From: an uncultured Bacteroidales bacterium
Lineage (GTDB): Bacteria > Bacteroidota > Bacteroidia > Bacteroidales > UBA932
Direction: 5' to 3'
Length of the DNA stretch: 11,415 bases
Assembly: GCA_945982095.1 (NCBI GenBank)
Contig: CAMFRR010000009.1
Coordinates: 1-11,415 of the forward strand
Below the pieces are notes generated by a model. The model saw only the letters and a list, made by a program, of their open reading frames with translations. It made no database searches and had not been told where the DNA came from. A program made the position numbers and the translations under genes. This document shows, piece by piece, positions 8,001 to 11,415 of this stretch. The number at the start of each line of letters is the position of its first letter. Position 1 is the first letter of the stretch.

Positions 8001-8318
8001 AATGTTCACTACATCAGCATCGCCCACAGTGACGGTCTGGGCTTTGCAACCTATAAACGAGAATTCGAGTTTGCTGCCTTTAGGGGCTGCAATGTGGTAT
8101 TTGCCGTCAATGTCAGTGATGGCACCTACCTTTGTACCTGGGATGCAGACATATGCGCCTATCAGAGGCTCACCGGAGGAGTCGAGAACCTTACCGGAGA
8201 TTATGCCGTTCTGGGCAAAAGCCGATGGCATGGCTGCGAACAGAAACAATGCAACACAAAAACCACCCCATGCGGATTTGCCGATGCGGAGTCTTGTTTT
8301 AGTTTCGTTAGTTTTCAT
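5010..8318 (-). CDS. SusC/RagA-family TonB-dependent outer-membrane transporter
   Basis: A 1102-residue TonB-linked outer-membrane channel that imports oligomeric substrates using energy from the inner-membrane TonB complex, with the SusD partner as lid. Residues 1-35 form a signal peptide with a long charged n-region ending A-F-A before Q36. Residues about 37-109 are the carboxypeptidase-regulatory-like domain typical of SusC (GKVLDSSGEPLIGAYV, ITDIDGKY). EESVVVGYGVQKR (about 116-128) precedes the plug domain, which contains RALQGNVPGL, VRIRGN, LIDGVEG (197-203) and DIESVTVLKDASSTAVYGARG (212-232). The rest is the beta-barrel, including an EDLNDDGKI loop, and it ends in aromatic-rich TFGLSITF as outer-membrane barrels do. 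It is the first gene of the operon. The ATG at 8318 follows an A/G-rich stretch. The reading frame stays open 47 codons further, but that part has no signal peptide and contains the leader stem-loop and promoter elements. Confidence 0.97.
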   Translation of the reverse strand: MKTNETKTRLRIGKSAWGGFCVALFLFAAMPSAFAQNGIISGKVLDSSGEPLIGAYVCIPGTKVGAITDIDGKYHIAAPKGSKLEFSFIGCKAQTVTVGDADVVNITLDPDNTSLEESVVVGYGVQKRRDIVGAVEVLKTDEIAERTGSQMNMSRALQGNVPGLTLTFTDGKPTRGATVRIRGNVTSIGSGGSALVLIDGVEGDMNMVNPEDIESVTVLKDASSTAVYGARGTFGVILLTTKNPQKGKTKITYNGTVNLAQRTVKPQFVTDGLQWTNDFLETYVNSRNVIPNTINNVFKYNQAWHDELERRHEDPSLDVVRINSNGDYEYFGNTDWYSLFYKDWYLSHQHNLSVQGGNDIASYYVSGRVFDQDGIYKVGNDKFQSYNITAKGNVNIRPWFRVENKTEFSYSYSHQPTHHTGVSITNQNPYRMFAHQGYPMAMPYNPDGTYTEAGVYTGYASFVEGDTWRKDKKLTITNKTTATIDIVKNVLTAKASFAFYNQAWTIRRSINAHTFYKSPGVPGQRPGGSMYTETDKNRQRMTGDATLTYTPQLGPDHHLTIMGGWNIEDLRYTDKYTSRQGMIDADMPNFSLVDGENFEIKDNGSYNSGLVGVFYRMSYNYKGRYLIELSGRGDGNSRFPAGQKWGYFPSGSLGWRISEEPFMKNVQWLDNLKIRLSAGTAGNGLISNAYAYMSTMSLSKSSVLDNGAIFKYTSAPSPIPSGLTWEKATTYDIGLDFEALNGRLNFVADLYRRMTTDMYVSGDELPAVFGNSAPKGNFADMKTDGWEISLGWRDSHKVGGKNLSYNIKAAVWDSRSFITKYTSKTGTLPTNYSTNYYEGMELGELWGYVSSGLYQTEEEIAEHGKDYSKLKFEKWTGPKPGDMRLEDLNDDGKINNGDNTINNHGDLVKIGNTNPRYLYSLNLGINWNGIGVSAMFQGVGKRDWYPAKESNLFWGKYGRPYSIDLPNHADRWKESNDPETNANVYWPRLVGYSASNNNALYSVPNDRYLQNAAYIRLKNLTIDYTFPKKITDAIKLQGLKVYLSGENLWTWSPIQKYAINFDPENIYAGDTDFSSTKGGDGSGDGEGYPVVRTFTFGLSITF

Positions 8319-8343
8319 TTCGTTTCTTTTTGTTAGTAATCTG

Positions 8344-8379
8344 AGTGGAACAGCTCTTGCTGTTTTTGTGAACCCCACT
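8344..8379 (-). promoter_or_regulatory. Stem-loop in the susC 5' leader
   Basis: A 6-bp perfect hairpin, AACAGC (8349-8354) with GCTGTT (8359-8364) around a 4-base loop, is stacked directly on a 5-bp lower stem, AGTGG (8344-8348) with CCACT (8375-8379). A 10-base bulge (8365-8374) lies on one side. In the susC mRNA it lies 26-61 nt upstream of the start codon and is not followed by a U-tract, so it is not a terminator for susC. On the plus strand the upper stem runs into five T residues and would look like a weak terminator for any antisense transcript. Confidence 0.4.
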
Positions 8380-8407
8380 GAAGCATACCCCAAATGAAAC
8401 GGTTGAG

Positions 8408-8415
8408 CAAAACTA
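8408..8415 (-). promoter_or_regulatory. Candidate susC promoter, -7 element TAGTTTTG
   Basis: Exact minus-strand match to TAnnTTTG. TTTA (8437-8440) lies 21 bp upstream as a 3-of-4 match to the -33 TTTG element. It would give a leader of about 85 nt. This candidate competes with the element at 8427-8434, and only transcript mapping can tell which is used. Confidence 0.4.
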
Positions 8416-8426
8416 TTTTCTGAGAG

Positions 8427-8434
8427 CAAATATA
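8427..8434 (-). promoter_or_regulatory. Candidate susC promoter, -7 element TATATTTG
   Basis: Exact minus-strand match to the Bacteroides -7 consensus TAnnTTTG. The predicted start is near 8422, giving a leader of about 104 nt that includes the stem-loop. There is no TTTG in the -33 window (8453-8459 reads GTTCC-like on the minus strand), as expected if an activator is needed. The inverted repeat at 8472-8500 would be centred near -64. Confidence 0.5.
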
Positions 8435-8471
8435 GATAAAAATTTGAATTACGGAACATCTTTCATATTCT

Positions 8472-8500
8472 TTTAACAATTTTCTTATCTTTTTGTTAAA
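8472..8500. promoter_or_regulatory. Perfect 8-bp inverted repeat with 13-bp spacer, candidate operator
   Basis: TTTAACAA (8472-8479) and TTGTTAAA (8493-8500) are exact reverse complements. The pairing stops at both ends of the arms, so this is a discrete 8-8 repeat. The centre at 8486 lies about 64 bp upstream of the predicted susC transcription start, a common place for a dimeric activator. The surrounding tract is AT-rich, which raises the odds of a chance repeat. Confidence 0.4.
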
Positions 8501-8574
8501 TTTTCGTTTTGTTTCATTGCGAATAAGAGAATTTTTTCTTTCTTTGTGATGTGAACCTCAAATACTGATGCCCC

Positions 8575-8582
8575 ATACGTAT
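8575..8582. repeat. 8-bp palindrome ATACGTAT upstream of the lipoprotein gene
   Basis: ATACGTAT is self-complementary. Its ACGTAT core recurs at 8619-8624, exactly 42 bp (about four helical turns) downstream and across the start codon of the divergent lipoprotein, where the adjacent ATGTACAT (8623-8630) is also self-complementary. Possible binding sites for a regulator of the plus-strand gene; chance is not excluded. Confidence 0.2.
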
Positions 8583-8622
8583 ACGGGTTGTGCGCCAAGT
8601 TACAACTTAATTCAAATGACGT

Positions 8623-11328
8623 ATGTACATCAAGAATAGAATCAATGCACTGGCAGCCGTTGTCTTCTGCATGGTGCTTTCATTGTCAGCCTGCGTAAAG
8701 GAGATGGTGAACAGCAACCTCAGGAGGGATACGGATGTTATCAACATTGCCTATAATCAGGATGCGACAGCCACTGTGAATATCCGTTACAACGGACAGT
8801 GGTACGCAAGTTCTGAAGTTGATTGGCTCAAGGTTACTCCTGACCAGGCCAATCCTGCTGTTGGTGACGGTAAAGAGTTTCAGCAGCTTACAATCACAGC
8901 AAGCCGCAATAACGGCAAATCTCGTAAAGGCATCGTGCATGTGCTTTCTGCCGACGGAACCCAGGATGCAACCGTGGAAGTTACTCAGGCTGAGGGCGTA
9001 TTCATTGTAAAAGAGCCTGAATTCAGCGGCACCCTTACCAAAGGACAGGGCGCATCTGCTTCCGTAGTGGTGAAATATTCAAAGGCGGCTGGTGGCGAGA
9101 AGCTTAAGATACAGGCTTCCATTGAAGGCGACCCTGGTCTTTCCATCAAACATGAAACCGAATTCGAGGTACCGCAGGAAGGTGACAACTCAGTTTCAGT
9201 AAGCATAACAGGCAACGCCACAATCTTTGGAGAAATAACCATACCTGTAAAAGTGTTCGCAAACGGAACTCTCGTGCAGGAGAAGACTCTCAAGGCCAAC
9301 GTTCTTGCTCCGGAGATCGTGCTCATGATGAACTTCGACAAGATGATCTTTGGCGGTGACTATCCAAACAATGCTCCGGGCATAGGCGTGAACGGTGCCC
9401 AGACTTACAGATGGTATGCCGATCCTTCAGAGTACACTGAGATGAACGGACTTGATAAGGATGGCGTCTATGATGCTTTCGGTGATTCAAATGCCGATTG
9501 GTCAGCACACAGGATTGTGGATTACAGGAAAGACCGTGGTCTGGACGGATGCGAAGGCCGCAAATGTTATGAGCATCCGGGCTATCTCAAGATGGGTACA
9601 GGCAGCGATTACGGCAGCCTCACTCTTCCTGCCCTTTCAAGCCTCCAGGGCCCTTCAACCGTTACCCTCTCAATCGACCTTATGCGTTTCGACAACACCA
9701 CAGGCACTATAAAGATTCTCACCAACGGTGATGAGAAAGTGATAGGCGGCGAATTCAATGCCGACAACTTCCCGGCACAGACCAAGGCTGCTGACCGTAA
9801 ATGGCAAACCAAGACAGTGCGCATCGAAAATGCCACTTCAGGCACACGTATTACCATCACTGCCAAGGATTCTCCGGATCTGTCGAAGACCAGGTTCAAT
9901 ATCGACAACATTCTCGTTACCACTACAGTGAACAAGCTCAAAGAGCAGCTTCCTGCAGTCGACATCGAGAGCGTGGATTTCTCTGCAAGCACCACGACTT
10001 CGATTGTTGCCACATGGCCTGAAGTACAGGATGCTGACGCTTATTCAGTGACCATTTCTCCTCTGCTCACCCCTGAGTTCAGGAACACTGTTGAGGCTAC
10101 AAGCAACTCATATACCTTCAAGAACCTCCCTGCCGGTATATATTTCTTTGAGATACAGGCAATAAGCTATGGTCAGCCAGAGTTTAACTCTGAAGTTGTG
10201 AGCAAGCTCGCTGCTACTGAGGGTGTTACCATCCCTCAGCTGGAGATTGAAACAGTGCTTCTCAATGCCACACAGTATGGTATACGCTGGACGGCAAACC
10301 AGTGGTCTGACTTTACCCGTGACGTGGATCTTGCATACAGGCTTGCAACCTATAAGGATGAGGCATGCACAGACCTGCATTCTGCACATATCTTCTCTAA
10401 GAACTTCACTCACTTCTCAAGTAATCGAGTTGTGCCTTACCAGCAGTATCCTCAGTTCGTGGTTTCAGGTCTCGACCCTGACAAAGACTATTGGATTCAA
10501 TTGACTGCAACTGATTACGGCATCAAGACAGTAAAGAAGATCCATACTGAGAAGAATCCTGTGGTTACTTTGCCTGCTTCACAGGCCAAGGCCGGCGAAG
10601 TCATCCTCTATGAGGACTTCGGTGAATGGCCATTCGGCGGCGAGTGCGTGCTCGGTCTTCCTGGCTGGAGCCTTAAGGCTACAGGTACAGCTACTGAGGC
10701 CAAATACTACAAGGCTCTCGGTGAAGACCCTATAGGTACAAGTGGCGGTGTTATCGCATACTATGGCCCTGAGAAACACTCAGGTATGATGAACACCTTC
10801 AAATGGCACGTCCCTAATACCCGTCAGAAAGACTGGGGTGCCGTAATGGAGGATGGAAAGGAAGGTGCTCTCTGTATGGCCGCAGGCCTTGTAAAGATTG
10901 GTGCATCAAGCAAATGTGCACAGATTGTGACCCCTACTATCAACTGCCTTGCCGGCGAGGCTGAGATTGAGGTTTCCTTTGATGCAGCTCCATATATGGA
11001 TCCTACTTCAGGTACTTCTTATCCATACAAGTATGATCCTGCCACCTGCATTGTACAGGTTTACAACAATTCTGCACGACAGGATGAGAGCAAATACATC
11101 AATCACGAGATTGGTACTCCTTCAGAGACTCAGGTACACAAGTTCCGTCTGCCTGCAGAATCTGACAGCGATTACAAGTGGGTGCGTTACACTAAGGTTG
11201 TGACTGTAAAGAATGGCGAGTCCATTGGTATAGGCTCATACCGTGATCCTGACGATTCTGGCAACAGCAATAAGCAGCGCAGGATGTATATAGATAACAT
11301 CCAGCTTAAAGTCCTGAGCTATAAATAG
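8623..11328 (+). CDS. BACON-domain multidomain lipoprotein with FN3-like and duplicated jelly-roll-like domains
   Basis: A 901-residue exported lipoprotein with no recognisable catalytic motif. The signal peptide ends LSA-C24. Residues about 38-124 match a BACON domain (GQWYASSEVDWLKV, then a stretch ending VEVTQAEG), a fold linked to carbohydrate or surface binding in Bacteroidota. Residues about 126-228 look like a second Ig-like domain. Residues about 232-434 form a jelly-roll-like module beginning NFDKMIFGGD and ending FNIDNILV. Residues about 445-530 and 537-642 look like FN3 domains (SIVATWPEVQDADAYSV, FKNLPAGIYFFEIQA; YGIRWTA, VSGLDPDKDYWIQLTATDYG). Residues about 658-901 form a second jelly-roll-like module beginning EDFGEWPFGGE and ending MYIDNIQLKVL, apparently a duplicate of the first. 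It is divergent from susC. A surface binding or adhesion role is inferred from architecture; the partner is unknown. Domain borders are by eye. Confidence 0.85.
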   Translation: MYIKNRINALAAVVFCMVLSLSACVKEMVNSNLRRDTDVINIAYNQDATATVNIRYNGQWYASSEVDWLKVTPDQANPAVGDGKEFQQLTITASRNNGKSRKGIVHVLSADGTQDATVEVTQAEGVFIVKEPEFSGTLTKGQGASASVVVKYSKAAGGEKLKIQASIEGDPGLSIKHETEFEVPQEGDNSVSVSITGNATIFGEITIPVKVFANGTLVQEKTLKANVLAPEIVLMMNFDKMIFGGDYPNNAPGIGVNGAQTYRWYADPSEYTEMNGLDKDGVYDAFGDSNADWSAHRIVDYRKDRGLDGCEGRKCYEHPGYLKMGTGSDYGSLTLPALSSLQGPSTVTLSIDLMRFDNTTGTIKILTNGDEKVIGGEFNADNFPAQTKAADRKWQTKTVRIENATSGTRITITAKDSPDLSKTRFNIDNILVTTTVNKLKEQLPAVDIESVDFSASTTTSIVATWPEVQDADAYSVTISPLLTPEFRNTVEATSNSYTFKNLPAGIYFFEIQAISYGQPEFNSEVVSKLAATEGVTIPQLEIETVLLNATQYGIRWTANQWSDFTRDVDLAYRLATYKDEACTDLHSAHIFSKNFTHFSSNRVVPYQQYPQFVVSGLDPDKDYWIQLTATDYGIKTVKKIHTEKNPVVTLPASQAKAGEVILYEDFGEWPFGGECVLGLPGWSLKATGTATEAKYYKALGEDPIGTSGGVIAYYGPEKHSGMMNTFKWHVPNTRQKDWGAVMEDGKEGALCMAAGLVKIGASSKCAQIVTPTINCLAGEAEIEVSFDAAPYMDPTSGTSYPYKYDPATCIVQVYNNSARQDESKYINHEIGTPSETQVHKFRLPAESDSDYKWVRYTKVVTVKNGESIGIGSYRDPDDSGNSNKQRRMYIDNIQLKVLSYK

Positions 11329-11365
11329 ACGATACTGTTAATAGTTAGTAGGTATTGTTCCGAGG

Positions 11366-11388
11366 GCGACTAAAAAGTCGTAAGACTT
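11366..11388 (+). repeat. Two mutually exclusive hairpins after the lipoprotein gene
   Basis: CGACT-AAAA-AGTCG (11367-11380) and AAGTC-GTAA-GACTT (11375-11388) are both perfect 5-bp stem-loops and share the AGTC segment, so only one can form at a time. The second has a GUAA loop, which fits the stable GNRA tetraloop class. They lie between the lipoprotein stop codon and the terminator hairpin. Confidence 0.45.
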
Positions 11389-11409
11389 GAAGGTCACCTT
11401 CTTTTTTTT
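11389..11409 (+). terminator. Intrinsic terminator
   Basis: GAAGG (11389-11393) and CCTTC (11397-11401) form a 5-bp stem with a 3-base loop, followed at once by eight T residues (11402-11409). It is 60 bp past the stop codon of the lipoprotein gene and is the natural end of that transcript. The stem is short, but the T-run is strong. Confidence 0.7.
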
Positions 11410-11415
11410 GTTCTA

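Larger units (their letters stand above)
8319..8622. other. Divergent control region between susC and the BACON lipoprotein gene
   Basis: These 304 bp hold no convincing gene. From the susC side they contain a leader with a stem-loop (8344-8379), two candidate -7 elements for susC, a strongly T-rich/A-rich tract (about 8461-8550) that carries a perfect inverted repeat, and a GC-richer end with small palindromes next to the divergent start. I found no exact TAnnTTTG element reading toward the plus-strand lipoprotein. The nearest is TAAATTTT at 8497-8504, which overlaps the inverted repeat. Confidence 0.7.

Noticed and set aside
8349..8367. Plus-strand intrinsic terminator (6-bp stem plus five Ts) in the divergent region
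   Set aside because: No plus-strand gene ends before it; the structure is better read as the susC leader stem-loop, with antisense termination noted only as a possibility.
8319..8459. In-frame 47-codon upstream extension of susC (start at 8459)
   Set aside because: It would bury the signal peptide and run through two TAnnTTTG promoter elements and the leader stem-loop. The ATG at 8318 has an A/G-rich upstream stretch and gives a normal exported protein.
8616..8639. Seven-codon open frame (ATG at 8616, TAG at 8637) overlapping the lipoprotein start
   Set aside because: It could couple translation as a short upstream frame, but with no ribosome-binding signal and such short length it is most likely chance.
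9609..10013. 134-codon minus-strand open frame inside the lipoprotein gene
   Set aside because: Antisense to the jelly-roll-like module of a well-supported gene, with no motif or start signal.
1..11415. CRISPR arrays, tRNA or rRNA genes, insertion sequences, phage or integrase genes
   Set aside because: I saw no spaced direct-repeat array, cloverleaf, rRNA segment, transposase-like protein or terminal inverted repeat; the window is accounted for by six genes and short control regions.

Overview
The window looks like chromosome from a member of the Bacteroidota, most likely order Bacteroidales. The evidence is a complete SusC/SusD outer-membrane pair, lipoprotein signals of the LASC/SAC type, a BACON domain, Bacteroides-type -7 promoter elements (TAnnTTTG) and a lack of strong Shine-Dalgarno sequences. 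I cannot name the genus from the sequence alone.

Layout. Positions 1-333 (+) hold the C-terminal effector-binding part of a DeoR-family repressor that begins upstream of the window. It meets, tail to tail with only 7 bp between stop codons, a four-gene minus-strand operon read from about 8318 down to 341. The order is susC-like TonB-dependent transporter, susD-like lipoprotein (12 bp gap), a three-domain calcineurin-like phosphoesterase lipoprotein (14 bp gap), and a second, unrelated-architecture calcineurin-like phosphoesterase with a purple-acid-phosphatase-like N-terminal domain (71 bp gap). A 304 bp divergent control region (8319-8622) separates this operon from a plus-strand 901-residue multidomain lipoprotein (8623-11328), which ends with a hairpin plus T-run terminator at the right edge.

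How it may work. Both ends of the minus-strand operon are visible, and it contains no glycoside hydrolase, polysaccharide lyase, sulfatase, ECF sigma factor or hybrid two-component regulator. Its only enzymes are two metallophosphoesterases, one predicted lipid-anchored and one predicted soluble periplasmic. The simplest reading is a SusCD uptake system for a phosphorylated organic compound (phosphoglycan, phosphodiester-decorated polymer, glycerophosphodiester, nucleotide-like or similar), with phosphate removed at the surface and in the periplasm. The substrate is not readable from the sequence. The divergent lipoprotein (BACON, Ig-like, two jelly-roll-like domains and two FN3-like domains) could be a surface binding protein for the same substrate, but that link rests only on position.

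The control region holds two exact -7 elements reading toward susC, a perfect 8-bp inverted repeat with a 13-bp spacer centred about 64 bp upstream of the predicted transcription start, and a stem-loop in the susC leader. Together these suggest regulated transcription and possibly leader-level control.
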